Source: G963666535 sp963666535 (GTDB lineage Bacteria; Bacillota; Clostridia; Oscillospirales; Oscillospiraceae). Taken from it: a stretch of DNA of 64,000 bases. The position numbers were made by a program, and so were the translations under genes. Positions 25,135 through 34,139 of this stretch are shown here, one piece after another. The notes beneath the pieces were generated by a model. The model was not told the DNA's origin and made no database searches. It saw nothing but the letters and a program-made list of their open reading frames with translations. How positions within the stretch are numbered: the first letter of the stretch is position 1; each line of letters opens with the position of its first letter. Location of the stretch: the NCBI GenBank assembly GCA_963666535.1, contig OY762913.1, positions 1,736,001 to 1,800,000 on the forward strand, in the 5' to 3' direction.

Positions 25135-25482
25135 CCATGTTCAAAACCAAATTTGAAAGGAAGCATGCCTTATGTCAAAACTGTAAGCTAATCGTAACCC
25201 CAGTGGTAACTTCGATCCTGTAGATAGCACCAGTGGTGTTAGCGGTATCACTCACAAGATCACCAGAGTTAGGTGTGCTGTCATTGGTCAGGCAGACGTA
25301 TGCTTTCTATGCCTATTTAAGTGTGCAATTTCATAAAAATAGCTGTTTATGATGTCACAATTAGTTTCTGCCGTCAATTATTATGTTACTACCCATCTCA
25401 ACCAAAATATCTTACAATTGAGAAATAGAATAAACATGCAACAGGGTAACAAACAGTTGCCACGGAAAGTGAGGAAACTAGG
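25135..25482. other. Intergenic stretch before the glycyl radical gene
   Basis: A weak reading on the plus strand from about 25171 gives MSKL, stop, then ANRNPSGNFDPVDSTSGVSG and ITHKITRVRCAVIG. It looks like a degraded short gene, but I do not recognise the family. The rest is AT-rich and probably carries the promoter of the glycyl radical operon. Confidence 0.3.
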
Positions 25483-28086
25483 ATGGATTGTAGCCGCAGG
25501 ACTTCTCTTACTAGCGATGAAAACTTAGCGAAGAACAAGGACGTCTATGAAAAAGCGTGTAGTGTGGACACTTATCCCAACGCGATTGAGCCGTTTGACA
25601 AGGAGTGGGGGATCGCGATTTCCGGCAATACACCCGATCCTTCGCCCTTTGACAGAATCAACAGGATTCTGCGTGTGACGGAAAGAACGACCAACGGCAC
25701 CGTTTCGCCCGAACGTGCTGAATTGGTTACCGAAGCATACAAGGCGCATCCGGAGGAAACGCAGGTTGTCAAATGCGCCTATGGAATTAAAAATGTGCTG
25801 GAGAGGACCCCACTGTATGTTTTTGACGATGAACTGATTGTGGGCGGGCTGGGCTGCGACAAAAAGGGGGCGCCCGTTCACCCGGAGTTTGGTCTGAACT
25901 GGGTGTGTAATGAAATGCGCGACGGCCTGATGGATTACAGCGAGCAGCGCACCCATGACTATTTTAAATATACCAAGGACACTGAGAACCGACTGGAAGC
26001 TCTGCGTGATTTTTGGGACGGACACACTGTCGAAGATCTGACGAATTCCCTTGTTACAGAGGAAGAACTGAAGGGGAGCCACGCCGGCAAGGCGGTATTC
26101 TTCTCAGATGCTTATATCTTCTGCGGCGCCGGTCATTTGGGACTTGATTACGAGCGGCTATTTCGGCTCGGCTTTGGTGGCATCAACAAGCAAATCAAGG
26201 CGCAGATGGAAGGTCTCGACATTCAAAAGCCGGAGGATATGAAACGTTACAACTTCTATCGTGCGGCGCTGCTTGCAAATGAAGGTTCCATCAATCATTG
26301 CAGGCGTTATGCAGACCTGCTGGCTAAAAAGGCGGAAACCTGCGCAGACAGCATCCGCAAGAAGGAGCTGGAGCAGATGTCTGCCAATTGTGCATGGATT
26401 GCAGAGAATCCTCCTCGTACTTTTTGGGAGGCAATACAGCTTGTCCATCTGGCAAACTGTATGATTCTGATTGAATGCAACGGACATTCCGTTTCCTATG
26501 GCCGCTTCGACCAGTACATGTATCCTTACTATGAGCGCGATTTAAGCCGCGGCGCTGCCACACGTGAGCAGTGCCAGGAGTTGATCGAAAATTTCTTTAT
26601 TAAGATCTGGGATTTGAATAAACTGCGCAGCCATATTTTGATCCGCACTTTTGGCAACGGAGGTATTGGAGGCCCCTGCCTGACCGTTGGAGGCATCACG
26701 GCCGGCGGCACCGATGCCACGAATGATCTGACCTATATGGTTCTGGATGCTCACGCGCATGTTCGCATCCCCAATCCCTGGCTGGCCGTTCGTCTGCATT
26801 CTAACACCCCGTGGGAACTGAAGGTTAAGACTGCCAACTGTATCCGTATGGGTACCGGCGAGCCGAAAATTTTTAACGATGATATCACAATCCCAAGCCT
26901 GATGTCCTCTGATGTGGAACTGACAGATGCGCGCGACTATCAGGTCTGCGGCTGCGTGGAGCCTGACGTTTCCGGCAAGACCTATGGCTGGCACGATGCC
27001 GGTCATATGAATATTGCAAAAGTTCTGGAGTTGGCCATCAACGATGGTCGCTGCCTGCACTGCGGACCGACCTGTGCCCGGTGGGAAAAGTGCGGCAAAT
27101 TGGGCAAGCGTCTCGGCCCTCAAACTGGCGACCTTGCCAAGATGACCACGTTTGATCAGGTGCTGGAATCCTATGAAAAACAGATGGATTACTGGTGCGC
27201 CAAAATGTGCACGTTACTCAACGCCGTGGATATGGCGCATCAGGCGATCCACCCATTGCCTTTTTTGTCCACGATTATGGATGGCTGCATCGAAAAGGGC
27301 GTTGATGTCACAACGGGTGGGACCAAGTACAACTTCACGGGTCCTCAGGGGATCGGCATCGGTACTGCAGGTGACGGCTTGTCCGTCATTAAGCAGCTGG
27401 TCTTCGAGGAAAGGAACGTGACCGGCCGCGAACTGCTGGATGCCGTTGAAGCCAACTGGGTTGGGCATGAACCTCTTTATGCCTATGTCAACAGTGACCA
27501 CGTCCATCACTACGGCAACGACGACGATTACGCCGATATGCTTACCAAATTTGCCATGGACACTTATTGCAAATACGTCGAACGCCGCCCCAACGCTCAC
27601 GGCGGGTTTTTCCAGCCGGGCTGCTATTCCGTCACTGTCAATGTCGCACATGGCTACAACCAGTGGGCGTCCGTTGATGGCCGAACTGCTTTTGAACCGC
27701 TCTCCGACTGCATGGGCCCGGTTCATACGCACTGCTGTTCTCACGATATCAAAGGGCCCATTGCCATCTGTAAATCCGTTACCAAAATGGATCATGCAAG
27801 AGCCACCAACGGTACGCTGCTCAACTGGAAGTTTGCGCCTACCACTATGGCAGGCAAAGCGGGGCGTGATGACTTCATCGCGCTTTTGGATGAATATGTT
27901 TGCAGAAAGGGGATGCACAGCCAGTTTACCGTGGCTTCGCAGGAAACTTTGCTGGCCGCAAAAAAGGATCCTGATCACTACAAGGATTTGCTGGTACGCG
28001 TTGCCGGATACAGCGCCTACTTTGTTGAACTGCATAAGGACTTGCAGGATGATATCATCGGCCGCACTGAGTTGTCCTTCGATTGA
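25483..28086 (+). CDS. Glycyl radical enzyme, diol-dehydratase-like (eliminase class)
   Basis: 867 residues. The thiyl cysteine is C491 in GCVEP with E493, D505 follows in YGWHD (+14), and the radical glycine is G842 in VRVAGYSAYF. Cys-x-Glu and the +14 Asp match B12-independent glycerol dehydratase and related eliminases (choline, isethionate and hydroxyproline lyases), not PFL. An insert with C524-X2-C527-X3-C531-X5-C537 lies where glycerol dehydratase has a plain loop. The N-terminal 30 residues are extra. It is followed by its activase (28121), and a second enzyme of the same class at 29812 shares the Cys insert. Substrate unknown. Confidence 0.85.
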   Translation: MDCSRRTSLTSDENLAKNKDVYEKACSVDTYPNAIEPFDKEWGIAISGNTPDPSPFDRINRILRVTERTTNGTVSPERAELVTEAYKAHPEETQVVKCAYGIKNVLERTPLYVFDDELIVGGLGCDKKGAPVHPEFGLNWVCNEMRDGLMDYSEQRTHDYFKYTKDTENRLEALRDFWDGHTVEDLTNSLVTEEELKGSHAGKAVFFSDAYIFCGAGHLGLDYERLFRLGFGGINKQIKAQMEGLDIQKPEDMKRYNFYRAALLANEGSINHCRRYADLLAKKAETCADSIRKKELEQMSANCAWIAENPPRTFWEAIQLVHLANCMILIECNGHSVSYGRFDQYMYPYYERDLSRGAATREQCQELIENFFIKIWDLNKLRSHILIRTFGNGGIGGPCLTVGGITAGGTDATNDLTYMVLDAHAHVRIPNPWLAVRLHSNTPWELKVKTANCIRMGTGEPKIFNDDITIPSLMSSDVELTDARDYQVCGCVEPDVSGKTYGWHDAGHMNIAKVLELAINDGRCLHCGPTCARWEKCGKLGKRLGPQTGDLAKMTTFDQVLESYEKQMDYWCAKMCTLLNAVDMAHQAIHPLPFLSTIMDGCIEKGVDVTTGGTKYNFTGPQGIGIGTAGDGLSVIKQLVFEERNVTGRELLDAVEANWVGHEPLYAYVNSDHVHHYGNDDDYADMLTKFAMDTYCKYVERRPNAHGGFFQPGCYSVTVNVAHGYNQWASVDGRTAFEPLSDCMGPVHTHCCSHDIKGPIAICKSVTKMDHARATNGTLLNWKFAPTTMAGKAGRDDFIALLDEYVCRKGMHSQFTVASQETLLAAKKDPDHYKDLLVRVAGYSAYFVELHKDLQDDIIGRTELSFD

Positions 28087-28120
28087 ACATTGATCCAAAC
28101 CTGGAAAGGGCTGATTTATT

Positions 28121-29116
28121 ATGATGCACCATAACGGGGCAGGGGAACTGTGCGTCCTCGCTACAAACATTCAAAAATACACCATCCACGACGGCCCAGG
28201 TATTCGCACAGAGGTCTTTTTTAAGGGGTGCCCGCTTCATTGCCTATGGTGCAGCAATCCTGAGACAATCGATCCGAGACCAGAATTAGCCGTATACCCA
28301 AAAAAGTGTCTCGGGCCTGAAAAATGCAACTACTGTGTAAAGGCCTGCCCCTTGGGCAAGGGGACGCCAATCCATTTTGATGATGAGGGAGGAATCCTGC
28401 CAGTCATCATGCTGAGCGACTGCAAAGATTGCTACAAATGCGCTGATGCATGTCCGGGAGGCGGGCTTACCGTCTGGGGAAAGCAGTACTCGGTGTCAGA
28501 ACTTTTGAAGATTGTGAACGAGGATCGGAGTTTTTACAATCGTACTGGCGGCGGTGTCACGATCAGCGGGGGAGATGTGATGATGCAGTGGGAATTTGCC
28601 ACGCAGTTTCTTAAGGCCTGCAAAGAAATTGGACTGAATGTCTGCGTGGAGTCCGAAGTGTGCTGCCCCACGGAGCATATGGAATCTGTAATTGAGTATG
28701 CAGATCTATTGATCATGGATATCAAGCATATCAATAGCGAGAAACACAAAAATATGACCGGCGCCGGCAATGAGTTAATCTTGAAAAACATTATTCGCGC
28801 TGGCGAGCTGGGAAAGCGAATCGTTATCCGTACGCCCGTTGTGATAGGATATAATGCCGATGAGGACAATATCCGGGGTATCGCGGCTTTTATCCAAGAG
28901 CATCTCAGCGGCAGTATTGTGCAATATCAGCTGCTGCCTTACCGCAAAATGGGAACCGAAAAATATGACACCCTGGGACAAAAATATCCCATGGGTGAGT
29001 TCAAGCCGCCAGAACGCAGTGAGTGGGAGCAACATTTAATTCATCTGCGCGATATGGTCAGCGATGAATACGGGATTCCTGTCTCAGCTGGGTCGAGCGA
29101 CAAACTCCCGTTATAA
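28121..29116 (+). CDS. Glycyl radical enzyme activase (radical SAM with two ferredoxin-type clusters)
   Basis: 331 residues. The SAM cluster cysteines C37, C41 and C44 are in KGCPLHCLWCSNPE. An insert carries two further four-Cys sets, C63/C69/C72/C76 and C101/C104/C107/C111, the double-cluster arrangement of activases for eliminase-type glycyl radical enzymes. The rest includes TISGGDVMMQ (SAM binding). It lies 34 bases after the first glycyl radical enzyme and is the only activase nearby, so it may serve both enzymes. Distinct from PflA, which lacks the insert. Confidence 0.95.
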   Translation: MMHHNGAGELCVLATNIQKYTIHDGPGIRTEVFFKGCPLHCLWCSNPETIDPRPELAVYPKKCLGPEKCNYCVKACPLGKGTPIHFDDEGGILPVIMLSDCKDCYKCADACPGGGLTVWGKQYSVSELLKIVNEDRSFYNRTGGGVTISGGDVMMQWEFATQFLKACKEIGLNVCVESEVCCPTEHMESVIEYADLLIMDIKHINSEKHKNMTGAGNELILKNIIRAGELGKRIVIRTPVVIGYNADEDNIRGIAAFIQEHLSGSIVQYQLLPYRKMGTEKYDTLGQKYPMGEFKPPERSEWEQHLIHLRDMVSDEYGIPVSAGSSDKLPL

Positions 29117-29190
29117 AAACGGTTCGGCAGTAACACAAGTCATCCGATTAAGCAGATGACGCTTTAAGTTTAAGAAAGGCAGGTGTCAAT

Positions 29191-29601
29191 ATGTGTTCTA
29201 CTGATCTTTGGATTGGACACGTTGCCATAAGCGTTTCCAACATGGAAGAAACCATTCAGTGGTACCACGAGATGCTAGGTTTGGAGCTTACTTCCAAGGA
29301 GTATATTCTTCCTTGCAGCGCCACCGTAGCCACAATGGCTATGGGTACCATTGTTCTTGAAATCTTTAAGCATGATGAACCAATCCCACTGCCGGAATGC
29401 CGAAAGAATCCGGATTTGGACGCTCAAACCCAAGGAGTCAAGCATTTCTGCCTGAACACGGACCATCTGGAACTGCTGATTGCTGCATTGCGCGCCAAGG
29501 GCGTGGAGGTGATCAAAGGGCCGGTCCATATTGCAGATAGTACGCTTTACTACATTTGTGACAACAGTGGAAATCCCATTGAAATTATGCAGAAAGGCTA
29601 A
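29191..29601 (+). CDS. VOC-superfamily protein (glyoxalase/dioxygenase fold)
   Basis: 136 residues forming one vicinal-oxygen-chelate domain. It starts WIGHVAISVSNMEETIQWYH and has the paired metal positions H10, a Glu in TIVLEIFKHDE, H in GVKHFCLNTDHL and E in NPIEIMQKG. Members include glyoxalase I, methylmalonyl-CoA epimerase and dioxygenases. It lies between the activase and the second glycyl radical enzyme on the same strand with a good AAAGGCAGG site. Possibly an epimerase or isomerase handling the product; this is inference from position. Confidence 0.8.
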   Translation: MCSTDLWIGHVAISVSNMEETIQWYHEMLGLELTSKEYILPCSATVATMAMGTIVLEIFKHDEPIPLPECRKNPDLDAQTQGVKHFCLNTDHLELLIAALRAKGVEVIKGPVHIADSTLYYICDNSGNPIEIMQKG

Positions 29602-29811
29602 CCGTATGCCGTCATGCTTCGGGGGTTGCCTCGAAAATTTCGTTCTTGGGTTGCCCCGGCAATTACAAAAGCGCTCAACCGTTTAAACGATAGGAAAGCC
29701 GGTAAACAAGTCGTTTCTTTCCGCCGTATGTGAAATGGGCTATTCTTACTAGGGAAGCAAACGCCACTTATTTGGAAACGCAGCAATTTGAATTGAAGGA
29801 GGTATCTTAGC

Positions 29812-32334
29812 ATGGCTAAAAAGGAAGCAAGCCGTCCGCTGGCAATAGAGCCCTTTGATAAGGAATGGGGTGTCGGGGTATCTGGTATGACCGAGGATCC
29901 GTCTCCGTTTCCCCGCGTAAACCGCTTGCTGAATTGGGTAAAGGGACGTGATTCAGCAGCCGATTCTCAGCGCGCAGTGATCGTGACCGAGGGCTATAAG
30001 AAGTATGCAATGTATCCACAAAATGTAAAATGGGGTCTCATCATGCGTGATATTCTGACCAACGTGACCATTCATATCTGGCCAGATGAACTGATTGTTG
30101 GCGAGTTGGCGGCGGAGCCCTGTTCAGCGCCCATTTACCCCGAGTTTTCGCTTGATTGGGTATGTGATGAGTTTTCTCATAATGACATGGAAGCTCGTAC
30201 CAATGACCGCTATGTTGTTACGCAAGATGTGAAAGACAAAATTCTTGAAGTTCAGAGATTCTGGAAAAATAATACAGTCGGCGAGGCGTTTGAAGCCTCG
30301 CTGACTGAGGAGGAAAGGGCAGGCTCCTACCTTGAAAAAGGGATCAACCGATGTGGTCTGTATGTTTATGCCGGCGTTGGGCATGTGGCTGCAAACTATC
30401 AAAAGCTGTTCCGCATCGGCTTCGGAGGTATCCGCAAGAACATCGAAGCCGAGATGGAAAAGCTGGACACTGCAAAGCCGGAGGACGCAAGAAAGAGCGA
30501 GTTTTACCAGGCTGAATTGTATGCCGTAGAGGGTGCATCCGCCTACATTAGCCGCTATGGCGTCTTGGCCGCCCAAATGGCTGAGAAGGAAACCGATCCC
30601 ACCCGAAAGGCCGAATTGGAACGGATTTCCGCCAACTGTCTGCGGGTGGCAGAAGGTGTCCCCCGTGACTTCTGGGAAGCGATCCAACTGTACCACATTG
30701 CGACCAATATGATTATCATTGAATCAAACGGCCACTCTGTGACATATGGCCGGTTTGATCAGCTGTTTACGCCATTCTACGACAATGACATTAAAAACAG
30801 CACTCTTTCCCGCGCGCAGATGCAGGAATTGATCGAAGTGTTCTTTATCAAAATACATCAGCTGCGCAAAATCCGCGATACCTATGCCATCACATTCTCC
30901 AGCGGCACCATTATGGGTGGTACCGCACTGGACGTCGGTGGTGTGGATGAAACGGGCAAGGATATCACGAGCGATGTCAGCTTCATGGTGTTGGATGCTC
31001 ACGCTCACACCCGCATTCCAAACCCGTGGATGGGTGTCCGTTTGCATGAGGGTTCGCCTTGGGAGTTCAAGGTCAAAACCTTCAATGTGATTCGCATTGG
31101 GACCGGCGAGCCCAAAATCTTCAACGACGGCCCTATCATTGAATCCATGATGAACTATGGCAGAACACTGGCCGAGGCCCGTAATTACGTTGGCGTGGGC
31201 TGCGTGGAGCCTAGCACCCCGGGCTATGAATACGGCTGGCACGATTCATCTTCTTTCAATATGACGCTGATTCTTCACATGGCGATCAATGGCGGTCATT
31301 GCATAGACTGCAGTTCTTCCTGCCCGCGCTATGCAAAGTGTGCGGGTGCAGGTAAGGGGCTTAGCATCGATACCGGCTCGCTTGAGTCATTCCAGTCATT
31401 TGACGAAGTGCTGGAGTCTTATGATAAACAAATGAGTTACTGGTGCGACAATATGATTTCGACCATAAATAAGATCGATCTTTGCCACCAGCGACTCAAG
31501 CCGCTGCCATATCTGTCCCTGCTGATCGACGACTGTGTGAAGAAAGGAATCGATGTTTCGGCTGGTGGTGCGCGCTTTAACCAGAGCGGGCCTCAGGCGG
31601 TTGGTGTTGGAACCACTGCGGATGGCTTGACGGCGATCAAGCAATTGGTCTTTGACGAAAAGAAGGTTTCTGGCCATGAGCTTCTTGAAGCACTGCGCGC
31701 CAACTGGAAGGGCTATGAGCCTTTATATACCCTCGTTAATAGTGATCGCATGCATCAATACGGCAATGATGATGACTATGCTGATGACATCGCAAGATTC
31801 GCGATCAGTTCTTACTGTCGTCACGTCGAGCATCGCCCCACCCCACACGGAGGTGAATATATGCCAGGAGTCTTTTCTGTCACAGCAAACGTGCAGCATG
31901 GCGTCTCCACGCCTGCCTCGCCTGACGGACGGTATGCCGGCGAACCCCTGTCCGATTGTATTGGACCCGTCCACACGCAGTGCGCTTCACATGACCGTCG
32001 TGGCCCGACCGCTATTGCAAATTCCGTAGCAAAGATGGATCATGCTCGCATCGGAAACGGGATCATATTGAACTGGAAATTTTCTCCGAGCACTGTGTCT
32101 GGCGACTCCGGCCGTGACAACCTGATCGGTCTTATGGATGTTTATTTTAAGAATCATGGTATGCAGAGCCAGTTTGCTATCGTGGGGCGGGAGACCATGC
32201 TTGCCGCACAGAAGAACCCACAGGACTATCAGGACTTGCTGGTTCGCATCGCGGGCTATAGTGCCTATTTTACTGAATTGAGTAAAGAATTGCAGGACGA
32301 CTTGATTAGCCGCACAGAGCTGTCTTTTGACTGA
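29812..32334 (+). CDS. Second glycyl radical enzyme, diol-dehydratase-like
   Basis: 840 residues, clearly related to the enzyme at 25483 along its length but lacking the first 30 residues. The catalytic set is C464 and E466 (GVGCVEP), D478 in YGWHD and radical glycine G815 (VRIAGYSAYF). The four-cysteine insert C497-X2-C500-X3-C504-X5-C510 has the same spacing and sits 33 residues after the catalytic Cys, as in the first enzyme. AAGGAGG precedes the ATG. No activase follows; the one at 28121 is the likely partner. The pair may be isozymes with different substrates or act in sequence. Confidence 0.85.
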   Translation: MAKKEASRPLAIEPFDKEWGVGVSGMTEDPSPFPRVNRLLNWVKGRDSAADSQRAVIVTEGYKKYAMYPQNVKWGLIMRDILTNVTIHIWPDELIVGELAAEPCSAPIYPEFSLDWVCDEFSHNDMEARTNDRYVVTQDVKDKILEVQRFWKNNTVGEAFEASLTEEERAGSYLEKGINRCGLYVYAGVGHVAANYQKLFRIGFGGIRKNIEAEMEKLDTAKPEDARKSEFYQAELYAVEGASAYISRYGVLAAQMAEKETDPTRKAELERISANCLRVAEGVPRDFWEAIQLYHIATNMIIIESNGHSVTYGRFDQLFTPFYDNDIKNSTLSRAQMQELIEVFFIKIHQLRKIRDTYAITFSSGTIMGGTALDVGGVDETGKDITSDVSFMVLDAHAHTRIPNPWMGVRLHEGSPWEFKVKTFNVIRIGTGEPKIFNDGPIIESMMNYGRTLAEARNYVGVGCVEPSTPGYEYGWHDSSSFNMTLILHMAINGGHCIDCSSSCPRYAKCAGAGKGLSIDTGSLESFQSFDEVLESYDKQMSYWCDNMISTINKIDLCHQRLKPLPYLSLLIDDCVKKGIDVSAGGARFNQSGPQAVGVGTTADGLTAIKQLVFDEKKVSGHELLEALRANWKGYEPLYTLVNSDRMHQYGNDDDYADDIARFAISSYCRHVEHRPTPHGGEYMPGVFSVTANVQHGVSTPASPDGRYAGEPLSDCIGPVHTQCASHDRRGPTAIANSVAKMDHARIGNGIILNWKFSPSTVSGDSGRDNLIGLMDVYFKNHGMQSQFAIVGRETMLAAQKNPQDYQDLLVRIAGYSAYFTELSKELQDDLISRTELSFD

Positions 32335-32445
32335 TTCGCTATTTATTTGCATGCGGTGGGGGGGAGGCATTCCTTCTTTACCAGTTTAACGGGGCACTAG
32401 AAATTTGTGATCATATCCAGCGTCCCCGTTTTGCTGTGTCTCAAG

Positions 32446-32484
32446 GGACGAATGGCGCACACAGAACTGTGTGCGCCATTCGTC
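32446..32484. terminator. 19-bp perfect hairpin downstream of second glycyl radical enzyme
   Basis: GGACGAATGGCGCACACAG and its exact complement are separated by only AA. The sequence is symmetrical and no long T tract follows. It may be the operon terminator or transcript-end stabiliser, or a palindromic repeat unit. Confidence 0.65.
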
Positions 32485-32594
32485 CTTCGTGGATGTAGGT
32501 AGATGGAGATCCTAAGATAAACATCAGTATTTCTATATTTCTGTAATTGTTGTGACGCAGTAAAGTGTTTTTGTGTATCTATTTCGTACAGATT

Positions 32595-32891
32595 TCACAA
32601 TCGTTCAATTCCTCCAACAAAGCTAACACTCACAAAATCTCCAGTATCAAAATTACATTCCTTTGCCTTATTAATGTCATCAAACAAAAACGCCCAATGT
32701 TTTTCCAGAAGTCTAAATTTGATAAGTAATTCCATGCAGGTGGATAGGTTAATTACCACATGCTTAATTGAGTAGGAATAGTGTATATTTTCATCTTGAA
32801 GTAAGTCAAAATACGACTGTAATTCAGCATTGGCAATTGATAATGCGTCAGAAATATTGTTTAACTATGGAATATCAAAAGCTTCTTCCAT
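32595..32891 (-). pseudogene. Unrecognised protein gene with early in-frame stop
   Basis: On the minus strand from ATG 32891: MEEAFDIP, TAG, then LNNISDALSIANAELQSYFD, LLQDENIHYSYSIKHVVINL and on to FVSVSFVGGIERL before TGA. It has good AGGAGTGAG just upstream of the ATG, helical character and no other breaks, so it looks like a recently broken or truncated gene of about 98 codons. I do not recognise the family; the composition suggests a soluble helical protein. Confidence 0.55.
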
Positions 32892-33065
32892 ATCCACTCA
32901 CTCCTTCAAATTATAATAGTTTTAGATAAAATAGTTATATCAGCATAAATTGATCCTGTCACTCAGTTTTGTTTCCGAGTGTTATTAATAGGACTCGCTT
33001 CTCATAAACCAGCATAAATACAGGCAAAGCAAAAGGCCGTCGACTTTCGTCGACGGTCTTTCCAA

Positions 33066-33142
33066 TGGTCGGAGTGCCGGGATTCGAACCCGGGGCCTCT
33101 TGGTCCCGAACCAAGCGCGATACCAAGCTTCGCCACACCCCG
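33066..33142 (-). tRNA. tRNA-Pro (anticodon CGG), CCA encoded
   Basis: Reading the minus strand from 33142: acceptor CGGGGTG pairs with CACTCCG (one G-U); D arm GCGAAGCTTGGTATCGC; anticodon stem CTTGG/CCAAG with loop TTCGGGA, anticodon CGG; T arm CCGGG/CCCGG with TTCGAAT; 3' ACCA. All arms fold well. A degraded copy of the 5' half lies at 37049-37081. Confidence 0.95.
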
Positions 33143-33905
33143 AAGTGAGTATTCCGTAGTTTTTCAACGGATTGCCAGTTTATGGGTTGCGAATGGTCTT
33201 TAAGACAGTCTGCTTTTCACCACCACTCGATAAAAGGCTGCCCACTACGTTAAGCTTTTCGGTGAGGGGGAGGTGCGTGCAGCAAGGTGGTAGCAAAATC
33301 ATCATGAGCGCACGTTTCTGTGATGATGGCTGGCTGGATATATCTCGCGGCCATCATGGTAAAGAAAGTGTGGCGATTACAATGTGGATTTAAGCTGTGG
33401 ACACCTGCGTACCCGCATGAGCATCGAAAATCATTATAGACCACTTTCTCGTTCATTTCAAGTATTTTCTTTTTCCCGGCCAAATAAAACTTTGCTACAA
33501 TCGGATAGATCTTTTAGTAATCGGGATAACACGGTCAATTTTTCCATCAGTATTTATCCCACCTAATATATAGCGTTCAGGGAGCTGCATATTACTCTTT
33601 TGAATGGATGGAAATCCTACCATACATAATCATTGCATCAATTATTTTGAGGATATACCTTGTAAAGTTGTCTCCCTTGCCGGATCAGGCCCATGGGAAA
33701 TCAGTTTGCTCAGCCGCGTTCTATTCTGTTTCTGTTTTGGCGGCAGCTTGAAAAAGGGAACAGGCACAGCAGCCAGCGGTTTATCTTTGCAGACTCCCGG
33801 CTGTTACGTTGTTGTGGGATAATTTTCTTGGCTCATAATCCTATACACATGAAAGCGGTTGTGCTATACTAATTGTAAGATTAATTGTGGACATGGAGGA
33901 TTAGC
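33143..33905. other. Stretch of 760 bp without a supportable gene
   Basis: Only short open frames are present on both strands, none with a convincing ribosome site plus family match. One minus-strand frame at 33250-33483 has a Cys-rich start but appears fortuitous. A TATACT box at about 33863 may be the promoter for the small gene at 33906. The region may be relic sequence of an element inserted next to tRNA-Pro. Confidence 0.4.
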
Positions 33906-34085
33906 TTGACACGTTACAAAGGAAATTTTATTTGTGTGGAATACAGCAGCAGAAGCCCACGGGCCGAATGCTGGAAGGCTTATGATCTTATAGATACTGC
34001 CTATGACGATAATAAAGATGGGGCGATTGAGAAATTGAAAGTCAAAATCGACCAAAGGCTTGATTGTAAAATCCAGCAAAAATAA
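33906..34085 (+). CDS. Small hypothetical protein
   Basis: 59 residues from TTG 33906, with GGAGG at about 33896-33900: MTRYKGNFICVEYSSRSPRA, then ECWKAYDLIDTAYDDNKDGA and a charged end. It is soluble and mixed in charge, with no motif I recognise. A TATACT box lies about 40 bases upstream and a hairpin terminator follows directly, so it forms a compact single-gene unit. The combination supports a real gene, but function is unknown. Confidence 0.5.
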   Translation: MTRYKGNFICVEYSSRSPRAECWKAYDLIDTAYDDNKDGAIEKLKVKIDQRLDCKIQQK

Positions 34086-34088
34086 GGT

Positions 34089-34124
34089 TTCCCCGCATAC
34101 CAGTTCGGTGTGCGGGGGAATTTC
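34089..34124. terminator. Hairpin between convergent genes (34085 / 34140)
   Basis: TTCCCCGCATACC and GGTGTGCGGGGGAA pair around AGTTC and are followed by TTTC. It sits between the plus-strand small gene and the minus-strand DUF2935 gene, and could serve both. Confidence 0.75.
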
Positions 34125-34139
34125 AAGGATAAAGGGATT

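Noticed and set aside
33250..33483. Minus-strand 77-codon frame with Cys-rich N-terminus
   Set aside because: No ribosome site and no recognisable family; its Cys pattern does not repeat a known zinc motif. Treated as chance.
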